DNA of 64,000 nucleotides from Avena insularis (GCA_023614405.1 CM042693.1:154458731-154522730); one strand, 5' to 3'. Counted from the first letter of the stretch, positions 48,809 to 59,902 are shown. Notes: a model not told the origin generated them from the sequence alone. Made by a program: numbers and translations.

Positions 48809-49130
48809 AAGAGTACCACTATATTATCATCAATGAAAACAGCAAATCCCATATTACCAAGGGCACGAACAGAAAATAAATTATACCCAAGGGTCTCAAC
48901 AAGCATGACATCCATGAGAGAGATATTGTGAGCAACCACAACCTTGCCAAGACCCAATACCTTTTATTTGGACTTATCACCATAAGAGACGGTTATTTTA
49001 TCATGATTAGGCATCATCTCCATGATGATCTCCCTGCTTCCAGTCATGTGACTTGTGCATCCAATGTCAAGAACCCATTTCGACCCACTAGAAGCATAAC
49101 CCTACAAAAAAATTAATTCTTGGTTTTAGG
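48724..49130 (-). pseudogene. Copia aspartic protease (mutated active site)
   Basis: On the minus strand SKWVLDIGCTSHMTG is readable with the catalytic triplet as Asp-Ile-Gly (codons 49060-49068), where this family has Asp-Ser-Gly, as in the sister element at 62454-62462. The domain continues with LGLGKVVVAHNISLMDVMLV. The Ser-to-Ile change is expected to disable cleavage. It overlaps the last part of the gag frame, which ends at 49113. Confidence 0.7.
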
Positions 49131-51150
49131 TACCCATTTTTCAGTGGGTCCTCTCATATTAGTAACAAGGGTCTTTGGAACCCAAAAGGTCCAGTCAATA
49201 TAACCATCAAATGGACCAACATATCTAGCATAAATATCACCATAATAGTCATGAAACAACTCATAACTGGGGTTAGTAATTCCTACAAAACCATTATGAG
49301 CAGTTTTGTTCTTCATGGTGTCATTTACTGCAGCGGTGCTTGTCTTTTCTTGAGTTGACTTGGCCTTCTTCTTCATCTTCTTCTTGGTCTTGGTAACATA
49401 GCCAAGTCCCTCCTTTCCATTGTTTGACATTTCCTTTCTCAAGAGCTCATCCAGTACTTCCTTACCTTTGGGAAGGGGTGACTTGGCAAGCTCATCTTTT
49501 AATCTAGAATTTTCTCCAAGAACATTTGTATGATTACACAAGGAAGTAGAGGTGCTAGCAACATCATATTTGGCTAGTCGAGTTTGGAGCTGATCATGAT
49601 ACTCATTGATAATAGTGTTCACTCTCCAATGCCTTATGAGGAATGTTAGGTTTCTCCAATTTCTCAGAAAATCTAGCATGAGCAGCCCCAAATTCCACCT
49701 TCTCCTTTCAGCCTTTTTGCCTTAGCAATAGCATTATCACGTTCCTTTATTATTTTAGCCACAGTATCATCATTTGACTCCTCAATCGACTCAAGCCTCT
49801 CCTCGAGAGAAGCCCGAATCTCCTCTTCTTCTTCTAGAGCATTTTTTAAGGATGCTATCTCCATTGCATCCTCTCTCTCAATTTTTCCCTTTTCTTCAAG
49901 AAGTTCTTCCGAGTGAACAAGTTGGCCCATGAGGGCCTTGAAATGCTGTGCTCACCTTGCAAGTTAGTTATAAAATGGTCCAAAGCAATAACTTATTCCT
50001 AACCTTAAGACTAGTGGAATCATCCATATCAACATTCATAGTAGTCTTAGGAAAGGAAGTGATGGAAGGTGATACCTTGGAATCCCTTCCCACAAGACAA
50101 GACGGTCTTGTAGGAGAATTTCTCATTGGGAGAGTAGAAGAGCAAAGAGGTTGGTGTAGATGTGGTAGCTATGGCTTCCACCTCTCTTGAACCATCATCT
50201 TCTTCTTCTTCTTCACTCCGTACGAGTACTCCTCTTGGGACACCAAAACTATCTTTGGTTGCTTCTTATAAGGAACAATTTTCCTTTTGAATGGCTTCTT
50301 GCATGGAGCTTTTGACTTCTCCCTAAGAACCATTCTACCCCCATGGTCTTCTCTATTTTGACAGGGGCATTGAACAACAAAATAAAAATGGTCTCCACAA
50401 CTGTAACATGATCTCAGTTTTGGACCGTTTTACTTTGTTCCACTTGACCTATTCTTGCGTTCATGCTCAGATTTTGCTTTGGAGGGGTCTTTCCAAAAGT
50501 TTCTTGCATAGAATGTCATGTACTGACCATGTGATCATTTGAACTCCTTGGGAAAACGCATGGCAGCTATGTCAAGGTTCCTATCATCTTCTTATTGCTC
50601 GACAATGTTGGCCTTCAAGGAAACATTCACACCCTTTTGCATTCCAATTGCTCGTGCACGAGCAACTTTGAATGTATCCATTTATTTCATAACTTCATTG
50701 GAAGCATTTGGTGATAATTGTGTCTTCGTTGGAGGCTCTTCAAATTCATGGGCTCAAATGGCATCAGAGCACTTACATATTTCCTCTTGATCCAAGCATC
50801 ATCAACATGTGTGGAACCATGATTTCTAAATGTTGTGGCAATGGACTTGAGTCTTCTATACATATATTCGTGGTCCTCTCTATCCATCATGTAGAAACCT
50901 TCATCTTGATTGCTCAGTGCATCATACCTATTTCTTTGCATGCTCTCATTTCTAATGAACAACTCGGTGAGGGCATCCCAAGCTTCCTTAGTGGTGCTGA
51001 GATGTCAAATATGTGGCATGTCCTTGGGACCCACACCAATCTGAATCATGTGCAAGGCAGTGGCATTGAGTTGACTATCGACAACTTCTCTTCTTGTCAT
51101 ATTGGTTGGATACGCAACATGGAGACCACCCTTGATAATCTTACATAACT
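49113..51150 (-). pseudogene. gag: Copia gag with CCHC knuckle and coiled-coil region
   Basis: The N-terminal gag domain is read at 51145-50687 (UBN2-like: RRLKSIATTFRN, DDAWIKRKYVSALMPF), with stops. At about 50420-50380 lies a zinc knuckle whose His is replaced by Tyr (CYSCGDHFYFVVQC). Then come a Glu/Lys-rich coiled coil (49930-49673, EEEEEIRASLEERLESIEES) and the gag C-terminus (49691-49113, with DELLRKEMSN) after a frameshift near 49685. The same order is present in the sister element at 59934-62301. Confidence 0.75.
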
Positions 51151-51615
51151 TAATAGATGAACTACACACATGGCATTTCATCAAAAATTGCCATTGATTA
51201 AAAGAAGATGCACTGAGCTTGGGTGGATCACTCCTATTGTTTATATGAGGGTGAGGAATTGGTGGATCAGGTGAGTATAAGTGAGAGACCTCGCTATAAT
51301 CCTCCTTACCACTTCCCTTTTCAAAGAGGAACTCTTATTTTTATCGTCACCCTATAACTCTTCTTTAGAGGAGTTAGCCTTAGCTTTGTCCTTTGAAAGA
51401 GGAGTTGTAGCCTCAGCGGAAGAGGGAGGTGTGGCTAGAGTTGGCAAGAGACACCCTGTCATTTCACGCATTTCTTGCTACTGGGTTTCCATGGTTTTTA
51501 CCAAGTTGAAATCCAAATTCTTGATATCATTCATGCTGACCTTATCTCCAGCCCCACTACCATATCCTTGACTACCCATACTCTCTTAGGCGGTAAAGCC
51601 TGAATAAAGAGACGA

Positions 51616-51630
51616 GGCTCTAATACCAAT
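51616..51630 (-). other. Primer-binding site of the 10-kb Copia
   Basis: ATTGGTATTAGAGCC on the minus strand immediately follows the 5' LTR end. It resembles the initiator-Met primer site with one change (TATTAG for TATCAG). Confidence 0.75.
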
Positions 51631-52964
51631 TGAAATGGATTATGTGGGCACCTATAGGGGGTGAATAGGTTCGACTCCAATTTTTAGTTCTTTTTCAAAC
51701 TTAGGCTTGACACAAAGGTAAATTCTCTAAATATATAACTAAAATGAATTTCCCTATATGAAAACCTAGCTACTAAGCGGGTAAAAGCACTAAGAGGAAT
51801 GAGGTAACCGTAGTGGAGCACGCGGATACACATGATTTGTTTTATCGCAATTCCTTGCTTGTTAAGGGAAGTACCTCTGTGTTGGAGGGATGAGGGGTAC
51901 TAAGACCACTACGCCACAATAGGACTCACCATGTTCTCTGATGGATCTCGCCACAACTGGCCTGATCCACCTTTCCACTATATGGTACCCTTCGAGGTGG
52001 GAACTGGTGACTTTACAACGCTACCGGGGCACACATCCATAACCGAATTGGAGGCTCCGGAGAGGACAAAAAGCTGCCACAAGAAACAAGTTTATCAATA
52101 AACAAAACCAAGATCTAGATATTCGTAAGAAACTCTAGATCAAGAGTCCCCCAAGTGAATGCAGGGGAAATGAAGATCTTGATTGGTGTCAATGAAGATC
52201 AGGGCCTCTTCCTTCGATTCCCCAAAGATTGAAGCCTTCGGGTGGTTGAAAGTGGAGATCTCTTGAGAATTGATATGAATAGTGTAGCACTTTTTCGTGG
52301 GATCCAAGTAGGCTGGAATGAGGATCAAATGGGGTATATATACACCTACCAAAAAGCTACCGTTGGATGAAACTTGGGGCGGATAATTAGGCCCTAGTGG
52401 GGGCTAGATAATCCAGACGGGGCAAACGTCTGTCCCGAAACGAAAAATCAGGCCAAAAGTACACCCCCTATACCGCTTGACGTGCCTTGGTCCCTTTCAT
52501 AGAAATCCTTGGGGGCGGATTATCCAGCCCCCTGAGAAGGTCGAATTATCTGGCCAGGGCAAAATCTCTGGCCCTGGTTGGAAAATCCAGGGGAAAACTC
52601 CACCCCCCATGCTGCATGATGCGTTTTGTCTCCTTTGTGAAACTTCCCTGGGGTGGATTATCCGCCCCCTGGAGGGGTAGATTATTCGGCCAGGGCAAAA
52701 TGTACGGTCCTTGTCACAAAATCCAGGAAAAATCTTCCCCCTCTACTGCACGACGCGCCCTGGCACTAATTGTCTATCGAGCCTGGGGGGATAATCTGGT
52801 CCTAGCCACAGGTGGATAATCCGCCCCCAAAACTCCTGTTTTGCTGCATTTAGCTTGTAGTTCATTTTGAGGAGAATAATCTACATCACTTAACACACAA
52901 TTAAATAATCCTTGGTATTGTTATCTAACACACAAAACTATAGAGATCATGGAATTTTCTTTCA
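51631..52964 (-). mobile_element. 5' LTR of the 10-kb Copia
   Basis: It is 1334 bp. On the minus strand it starts TGAAAGAAAATTCC and ends ATCCATTTCA. A TATATATA word at 52335-52342 marks the likely promoter. About ten copies of the GGATNATCC motif lie at 52378-52825, at positions parallel to those in the other LTR. Confidence 0.85.
52378..52830. repeat. Array of CCGGATAATCCGG-like palindromes (5' LTR)
   Basis: Variants lie near 52378, 52408, 52516, 52543, 52580, 52653, 52677, 52718, 52788 and 52812, matching the order in the 3' LTR array with individual substitutions. Confidence 0.75.
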
Positions 52965-53316
52965 CAAGAGGCCACAAGGCCAGCAAGCAAGATCTCCAAT
53001 GTCAAGCCACCACACTTGGATTGCAAGAGACCTTGAAAGGGTTTCTTGTGAATAAGGAGAAGGCAAATGCTGCGAGGGAAGAGAGGCATAGCCTAAAGAA
53101 ATAGGCCACCATTGGTTGCTTCGTTGACCTCACAAAGAGAGCTCTTGAGCTGGAAGAGGCCAATGCTCGGTCAAGGGCCAAGGAGGCTGAGGACAAGATC
53201 ATGGCCGAGGAGACTAAACTCATGATGATGGACTTGATCATCTTCGATCCGGTTCAAAGGAGTTGGTTTGAGAAGAGGAAAAATGACATCCGCGACCGCC
53301 AAGTATGGTCTCATCG

Positions 53317-53696
53317 GCGATCTATTGTTATGAGATTTACCTCTTTTATGCATTTTCTATCAAACTTATGTTATTTTGCACTATGATTTGGTACCATGGC
53401 CTTTGAACTATTGTATTTGGTAATTTGTGGTAATTTAGTTGCTACTTTTTCCTATTTTTTTTGTCATTTGATGAAATGTGTTACCAATTGGCAAAATCTA
53501 TTTCTAATTGGTCAAATATTTGAAAGAAGGCCTGGCCAGCTGGCCGTGTCTGGCCAGAATGGGTCGAGCCTGCTGGGGGCACCACGGGGGAAATAGACAA
53601 AGGCCAAAATGACTTGTTTTCATGTATGCGGGATAACCAACGGACCGATTTGGACACCTCTCATGTCTGAAATGGGTCGGCTTGATGGAAATGCTC
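53317..53696 (+). other. 3' flank of the Myb-like ORF to the Harbinger terminus
   Basis: AT-rich untranslated sequence turns into a GC-richer subterminal part (53520-53696). No further gene is seen. It ends in the right terminal repeat. Confidence 0.4.
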
Positions 53697-53886
53697 TTAG
53701 TCTTCAGCTTCTTGGAAGCCCATCACTAGTATTTATTTTTCTCCATTGACCTCTGCAGCCGTGTGTTCTTCCACCTCTTCCCGCCATGTTTTATCAACAT
53801 GAATTGTGTTGTTGTGCTCACATAACTGCCGCTTTGCTCACCCATGCCTCTTGATTTTTTCCTCTCTTCTCCTGGACCGTAGGATA

Positions 53887-54114
53887 GGGCTTGTTTGATT
53901 CAAAAAAATCTCATAGAAAATTTGAAGTATTTTGCTTTTAGAAAATTTTCCTTTATTCATCGTTTGAATAGTAGGATTAGAAGCTTAGGAATTTTTCTCA
54001 TAGGATTGCATAACTCTATGTTTTGAAGAAAAATTTCCACAACTAGATAAAACATTCTAATCATGCACGTTTTCTATTCGTGCATGTTTCCCATCCTGTG
54101 AATCAAACATGCCC
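53887..54114. mobile_element. MITE with GGGCTTGTTTGATTC ends
   Basis: GGGCTTGTTTGATTC (53887) and the reverse complement of GAATCAAACATGCCC (ending 54114) form a 15-bp inverted terminal repeat with one mismatch; the 228-bp AT-rich core has no frame. The flanks do not show a clear target duplication, so the superfamily is uncertain (Tourist or hAT type). Confidence 0.65.
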
Positions 54115-54672
54115 TTAGCGGACCAACACTAACATCTCCATTACCGGAGCGATCACGGCGTGCTAAGGCTAGTGTTGTTAGCTTGGCCAAGAGGAGCCAT
54201 GTTATGTCGAAGATTCTTCTAGAACAATTCCATGGTGCACTACAACAAGACAGACAAACTGGTGGCCAATAGTATCTAGGCAATGCCCATATCCCGGATA
54301 TTTCATTAATCTTGGAGAGTTGCTATTGATTATTGTGAATTTGTTCTAGCCTTATAGCTGATTGCTTATGAAAATCCTTGATTTCATCAATGATGTTACT
54401 AAAGCCTTTAACGGAGGTGACATCATAATCGACTTGAAATAACCACAGTTCCTCCATTTTTTCTGCACGACCGTGATAATTTAACATGAATGTTCATTAT
54501 CCAATCTTTAAAAGAAGATAGCTGAAGATATTATCTTGCAGAACTTTAGAAATATTGTTTGATGTATGCTTTTATAATCTTCATTGTTATGGAGGACATC
54601 TTATATTTGATAATGTTGACGTGTGAAGAATATATCTCTAAAAAATCAAAATATATTCATGTTTTCTGATTA
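54115..54672. other. No recognised feature
   Basis: No convincing frame, terminal repeat or element family is seen here. It is AT-rich at 54300-54670. Confidence 0.3.
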
Positions 54673-56190
54673 GGGAAACTCCAATGCAGCAACAAATGGA
54701 CCGTGTTCATCCGAATCTGCCCGACTGGACACGGGACAGGGTCTAGTGACACCCATCAGACAGACTGTGCCACTGACTGGTCTATTTTATAACTTCTAGC
54801 CTAAATTTGGGCTGGCTTTGCTGTGGTGCATAAAGGTCGCGACCGGGTCGCGTATCCTTCCACCACCCACTAGTCAGTGGTAGAATTTTTTCACTCCATT
54901 CATAGGATACAACTTTTATAACTAAAAACGTAAATAAAAGTAAGCTAAACTAAATTTCCATGGGCCGCCTTCATCAGCATAGCTAGCTTGGTCGTCACCC
55001 GACAACATCAACATAGCTAGCTTGGACCTCGTCGGCCGCATTGCCTGAGCTTCCTTGGCCCTCATCGTTTGCCGTGCTACCGTGTCATCGGATCTTCCTT
55101 ATCCCTCTGCTTCCGAGCCATCGCCCCTTGTCCTACCACGCCACCATGGCCTTTTTGGCCCAATGGTGCCCCTCAGTGGCCAATTTGCACCTACTAAGCC
55201 GAGTGAGGCTCATGCAAGATCGCCAGACCACCTCTTCCGCTTGGGTGGCGTATGTGGCTTCCACACTAAATGTCGCATTTGTTCTATCGCCTATGCCATC
55301 GCAGTTGCGTCCACCCGCAGCCGACCATTGCTAGTGGGCGGCATATAGCATTCCGCCCCAATATTCTGAGGCCTCTTTTGTGTTGTTCGCCATGTGCGTG
55401 TACATCCAAACTAGATTAGATAACACTCTAGCGAATCCTATATGGCATAAACCCACACAATTCTTAAAATAACCGCTTGTTTTCGTCAAAAATGATGTCT
55501 AGCATATCCTATAAATCCACACTATCCTCAAATTTTTTAGGGGGTCCAGAAAAACCCGTGCCTTAACCCCTAGATACGCTAGCTGCATGGCTGAACCTAG
55601 TGCGGCATGTACTCATGGAGGGATTAACGCGGGAGGGATATTTCAGCTCACCTTGTTCCCGCTTTCGCGCTGTCGTCGTTGATCAACCTATCCACCCAAT
55701 GCCCTGTGCTTCTGTGTGCCAGATTTGAAGGCATGGACCTGGCCTTGCTCCCTCCTGCCGCTGGTGAGGTCACGGGCCCTCAACTTCTGCCTCCTGGACT
55801 CCGGTATTTAGCGCAGGTGTCCCAGCCACCGGGGTAGTTGCCCAAAGCATTGCCACGAGCTTGTCAAAGAAGAGGAAGCGCACGAGCAACCACATCATCT
55901 CGCAAGGCCCGCTAATAGAGCTAGAAGAGCCAACCGTCATCATCTCGTCGAATCCCAAGCCACGTCCTTGTGTGCGGAAGGAGAATTGGGGAGGGGCCAA
56001 AGAAGAAGCATGTCATGCACCATGGCAGCCCTCCTCCCGTCGCTCCTTCTCCAACTGTCATCGATGCTTGATAGGACAACCACCACGCTATTGACAATGT
56101 GTTCTCTACAAGTCCACAAAGTTATTAAATATGAACTTTTCTCGATGCGGTGGATAGAATTACTTCCTCATTCTAATTTGTGTTTGTGCT

Positions 56191-57600
56191 TGATAGCATG
56201 CAAGAGCACAGGTTCGTTAGAACATGTTTTCATGGAAGTATTAGTTCCATTTTTTATATCGATCCTAATAAGGAGACTAGGAAAATGTTTATCTGCTTTT
56301 TTTCTATCACACTCAAGGTGTCCATTTATCTTGAGTGAATTGACTGCAAGTGTTGAGGTGGAAAATGGGTGAGTAAAAATGAAGTAGATTTGAGTATTGA
56401 ATAGTACTTAAAGTAAATAACATAAAAGTAAAAGTATGGAGGTTGTTTGAGGTTTCCTGCTGATGAAAGGTTAGGCGCGGAGAGAAACGGTTCATGGTGA
56501 TAGTGAATGTGCGAGATGATAAAATGGTATAAGTGATTATGATACTTATTATTCATATGTGAGTAGGCAAGAACCCATATACCAATCAAGAGTCCTCTTG
56601 GTAGATTCTTCTTGATCCCAATGATCCTTTTGCTGTTATCAAAGCCATTGTAAGAACATCAATAAAGGTATTTTGACCAGATCAAGGCTTTAAACTTTAT
56701 GGTTCCTTTTTGTTCTTGATTTGTACTAGGTCCTCCTTGATATCAGCCATGTCACTCAGGGGTCGCTGATTCTCTAGTAAACAAGTTCATATCTATGAGA
56801 TCTCAGTATAATGTTACCCGGGCCTTAAATTGGATAACAAGCATTAGGCAAACATAGATAGTCATTCTAACAATATAATAATCACGACAATAATCACAAA
56901 GGGATGGAAATAAAATAGGCATGTCACATCTCACCAATTTCTTACATCTTCCACGCCTATGGGTATTTACTCACAAATGAGAGTAGAATAGATCGAACAT
57001 ATAATCATACAGAAAATAGAAATCATCTCAACTTTACGGTAGAAAACCACAATAACATCGAAGATCAAATTAAATACAAACCAAAGTAGGAATAGAGGTT
57101 AAAACCCTAATCTTACAAGTATGAATCTCTCTCAGTACAATTTGGGAATTATGGTGGAGTTGATGATCAAGAGGCTAGGGATCTTCAAAGGATGAGGTGA
57201 GGTTCTTCTCCTTATTCAGATATGATTTCCTCTCTTTTGAGATGGTTTGTGGCGGCTGTGTTCGTATTTTGCCCCCCTCTCCTTCATGAAAGTTAACGGA
57301 GGCGATCGAGCGTCATACAAGCGGAACGTATGAGCGGCCTTCGGTCGTACTACATGTCGTTAAAGGCTCAGTAAGCCTTAGATGGAAATATCTTCAATTG
57401 GAGATTTGTTCATTTAGGTGCAATTAGTCCATAAATGCTCTCAGATCTTCCAAAAGTGTCTAGTACCTAAAAGTCATCACAAAATAACAAGGTATCGCTA
57501 ACTTGTGATATTAACGTTTGTTGAAAGATCAAAATCAACGAAACCCGATGAAAACTAATGGAAAATTATCGATAAAAAGTGTCAATATTTGGAGCTATCA
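56191..57600 (-). mobile_element. Solo LTR of the Athila family (same family as 8209-9668)
   Basis: On the minus strand it starts TGATAGCTCCAAATATTG (57600) and ends TGCATGCTATCA (56191), 1410 bp. It shares termini and several internal phrases with the LTR at 8209-9668. The flanks are GTGCT (56186-56190) and GTGCC (57601-57605), a 5-bp target duplication with one later change. Confidence 0.75.
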
Positions 57601-57603
57601 GTG

Positions 57604-58330
57604 CCGATGTAGCTACAATGCACAAGAGATTCCAACCTCATTTGTGAATCTTCTTAATGAGAGCGAGGTTGACATCACTGAGAGGCCACTTGATTCATTC
57701 AGCATGGATTGGGACGAGGTTGAGGATGGCATGCATGGGGTCAAGGTTGAAGAAATTGAGGAGGAAGTGTTCAATTAATATAAGAATGGAAGGAAGAAAA
57801 GAGCGGTGAACTAAACTAAAATCAAAGACACTTGCTTGGTGCGGGCATGGTCGCAAGTGTCCATTGATGAGGTGGTCGGTGTGGATCAAACCAATAAGCG
57901 TTATTGGCAATGGATCAAGGACAAATTTTAAATCTCATGCCACGGGTTGCATCACCAGTAACTCGTTGGTTTAGATCCCTACAAGTACGCTGTGACGTGA
58001 TCAAGGAATGTTGTAGCCGTTGGAGTGTAGCTATGGAGAAAGTGTTTCTAGCACAAAGTGGCATAGCTATCAAGGACACTTGCTTGGTGCGGGCATGGTC
58101 ACAGGTGTCTATCGATGCGGTGGACGGCACGGATCAAACTGAGAAGTGGTATTAGCAATGGATCAAGGACAAAATTTTCAAGCACATGCCGCGGGTTGAG
58201 TCACCTGTAACTCATTTGTATAGATCCCTAAAATACTGCGGGAAACGATCAAGGAATGTTATAGACGTTGGATTGTAGCTATGAATCAAGTGCATCTAGC
58301 ACCACCAAGTGGCATAGCTATCAATGACTA
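57604..58330 (+). pseudogene. Myb/NAM-associated ORF fragment with duplicated domain
   Basis: After the acidic lead (NLLNESEVDITERPLDSFSM at about 57650-57705) a Myb-like helix-turn segment reads DTCLVRAWSQVSIDEVVGVD (about 57828) and occurs again, from 58078, as DTCLVRAWSQVSIDAVDGTD. The tails are likewise repeated (KECCSRW-like, then SGIAI). The period is about 250 bp. Each copy has its own frameshifts or stops. Confidence 0.6.
57817..58322 (+). repeat. 250-bp tandem duplication within the Myb-like ORF
   Basis: ACACTTGCTTGGTGCGGGCA occurs at 57828 and at 58078, and the match continues to AGTGGCATAGCTATCAA (58058 and 58310) with scattered substitutions. Confidence 0.75.
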
Positions 58331-58458
58331 TGTGAGTTCGTTATGCATCTCCTTTTGGTAACAAAATGCATGTAACGAATGAATTTATGTGTTTGTAGGT
58401 ATGTGTTGCAATGGAAAGGTACAAAGCTATGGCATGCTAGGGAAACCATTTACACTTA

Positions 58459-58685
58459 GGGTATGTTTGGTTTTATCCCGTTGTTTCCCCACCAAATATT
58501 TGGCTAGACAAAGTTTTGGTTAACCTTTTGGTTGCCCATGAGTTGGCCAACATTGACAACACAAGTTAACTAGAGTGCCAATAGAGGCATTGTGAAAGGA
58601 CATTTTTTTGTCTTAATCAGTTTTGGTGTTCATTAACAACTTGAGGATCATTTTAGAGTGTGCTAATATTTCCAGGTTAATCTAA
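58459..58685 (+). mobile_element. Fragment of the MITE family seen at 22023
   Basis: The left end GGGTATGTTTGGTTTTAT (58459) and the next phrase, AAATATTTGGCTAGAC, parallel 22023-22080. No right terminus is seen before the Copia LTR at about 58686. Confidence 0.4.
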
Positions 58686-58756
58686 TCAAAAGAGAAAATT
58701 CCATGACATAGTGAAAAAATCCCTGGCCGAAACAAAAGTTTCTTGCATAATCAAGA

Positions 58757-59118
58757 CCGGAAACTCTGGTGTGCGAAGCCTGAGTTTCCGGTGTGGACCG
58801 GAGTTTCGCCTTAAACTTCTGGTGTGGATCAAAGATGAAGCCCATGGACATTCTGTATGGGGGTCCAGAGACAAGCCAGAAACTGGCCAGAATCTCCGGT
58901 GTATTCTGGCAGACCGGAATCTCCGGAGTGAATAGTCCAGAGTCTCCGGTGTGCTCAGGTCCAGAGTTCCTGCCAAGTCTCCGGAGGGAACATCATGACC
59001 TGGCCCAGGACATTCTTTATGGGGGTCCGGAGATGGACCAGAGATTGTTCGGAATCTCTGGTGTGAGACATTTGCAGACCAGAGTCTCTGGTCCCCAGAC
59101 CAGAGTTTTCGGTGTGGA
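58757..59118. repeat. Array of CCGGAATCTCCGG-like palindromes
   Basis: Around twelve variants lie between 58757 and 59118, e.g. a perfect CCGGAATCTCCGG at 58914-58926. They share the CCGGA...TCCGG arms with the array in the 10-kb Copia but have a different central triplet. Confidence 0.7.
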
Positions 59119-59158
59119 AAATCCCCAACAGGAAGAAAATGGTCAGAAGAAGTGGGCC

Positions 59159-59166
59159 TATAAATA
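59159..59166 (+). promoter_or_regulatory. LTR TATA box
   Basis: TATAAATA follows the palindrome array and precedes the leader-like region. Position inside the LTR fits the retrotransposon promoter. Confidence 0.5.
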
Positions 59167-59884
59167 AGGGACCTCATCCTCTACCTACAGTTGCTCGTTT
59201 CTAGAAAATAATAACACCTCCATTAGAGCCACCAAATCAACAAGATCTCCACCTACAACCATCCAAAGTCCTTGATCTTTGGAGAATCGAAGGAGGAGGC
59301 CTTGATCTTCACAAAAAGAGATCTTCATTTCCCCCTCACTCACTTGAGGTCCCCTTGCTCTTGTGTTTCATTGGAAACCCTAGTTCTTGATTTGGTTCTT
59401 AAAAGCTTGTATTTTATTATCGTGACAACTTCCTTGTATTCGGGAGCCTCCAATTCATTTTTGGATGTGTGCCTCTAATTTTTGTAAAGGTGCCGTCTTC
59501 CACCTCAAAGGATGCTGATATAGTGTAAGAGTGAATCTATCCCCTTGGGGTGAGGTTCACTGGAGAACAAGGGAGGCCTTTCACGGCGTTGGTGGTTTGA
59601 AACCACCCCCTCTCCAAATGCATACGTACTTCCCCTCAAAAGGAATGAACTGCGGGAAATCATCCTTGTGTCTCCGCGTGCTCCACTTTGATTAGCTCTA
59701 TCATTTACCACAATTTGCTTATCTTGCTCTTGCTTAGTTAATTGTGCTAGTGTGATATATAGGTAAATTCATCTTAGTTGCATATCTAGAGAATTTACCT
59801 TTTGTGTCAAACCCTAAATTGAAAAGGAGTAAAATTTGAAGTATCACCTATTCACCCCCTCTAGGTGCCCATACGATCCTTTGA

Positions 59885-59902
59885 ATAGGTATTAGATCCG
59901 GC
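59885..59902 (+). other. Degenerate primer-binding site
   Basis: ATAGGTATTAGATCCGGC follows the LTR end; the sister element has ATTGGTATTAGAGCC, so two or three changes are present. Confidence 0.6.

Larger units (their letters stand above)
42961..52964 (-). mobile_element. Complete Copia retrotransposon, TSD CAAGA
   Basis: It has LTRs at both ends (42961-44246 and 51631-52964, TGAAA...TTTCA termini) and CAAGA on each side (42956-42960, 52965-52969). PBS, gag with coiled coil, protease, integrase, RT, RNase H, a 1.3-kb 3' untranslated stretch and PPT follow on the minus strand. All genes carry frameshifts or stops. The two LTRs differ at many positions, so it is not young. It inserted into the Harbinger ORF. 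Confidence 0.9.
42862..53316 (+). pseudogene. C-terminal part of the Myb/NAM-associated ORF, interrupted by a Copia
   Basis: The left piece (42862-42960) encodes SELDVTDFDDNEPSTGTPHN and more, up to ALRP. The right piece (52970-53316) continues with GHKASKQ, a coiled Lys/Glu-rich helix (LTKRALELEEANARSRAKEAE) and RSWFEKRKNDIR, the closing WFEKKR-type motif of this family. The 10-kb Copia (42961-52964) splits the two exactly. The right piece has at least one internal stop (about 53102). Confidence 0.6.
24592..53696 (+). mobile_element. PIF/Harbinger-like DNA transposon expanded by nested insertions
   Basis: The left end GTGCATCTCTACTAGCC (24592, and again at 25122 because of the tandem duplication) is preceded by TTA. 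The right end, read inward, is GAGCATTTCCATCAAGCC (53696) and is followed by TTA (53697-53699). The terminal ~60 bp on both sides also share a GTGTCCAAA...GTCCG phrase. TTA duplications and a Myb/SANT-like ORF (40440-41745, 42862-53316) fit PIF/Harbinger. Removing the Gypsy, the Copia and a CACTA-like segment leaves about 2.5 kb, with no DDE transposase recognised, so it would be non-autonomous. Divergent termini make this an inference. Confidence 0.5.
54673..58440 (+). mobile_element. Candidate second PIF/Harbinger-like element
   Basis: The left end GGGAAACTCCAATGCAGC (54673), preceded by TTA, resembles Harbinger terminal repeats of grass genomes. A Myb-like ORF remnant lies at 57604-58330, and the solo Athila LTR (56191-57600) interrupts it. 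GC-rich sequence at 55000-56100 has short frames, one with a basic KKRKRTS run (55863). The right terminus was not identified, so the extent is a guess. Confidence 0.35.
58686..59884 (+). mobile_element. 5' LTR of the plus-strand Copia
   Basis: The start is approximate: the AGAAAATTCCATGA phrase at 58691-58706 aligns with the start of the sister LTR, but the TG is not preserved. It ends GATCCTTTGA at 59884 (sister ATCCATTTCA). TATAAATA at 59159-59166 is the likely promoter. A cluster of CCGGANNNTCCGG-type motifs lies at 58757-59115. Confidence 0.75.

Noticed and set aside
55041..56094. Host gene exons in GC-rich frames (KKRKR-containing)
   Set aside because: No recognised family; the position between a Harbinger-like terminus and its Myb-like ORF makes it more likely transposon sequence.
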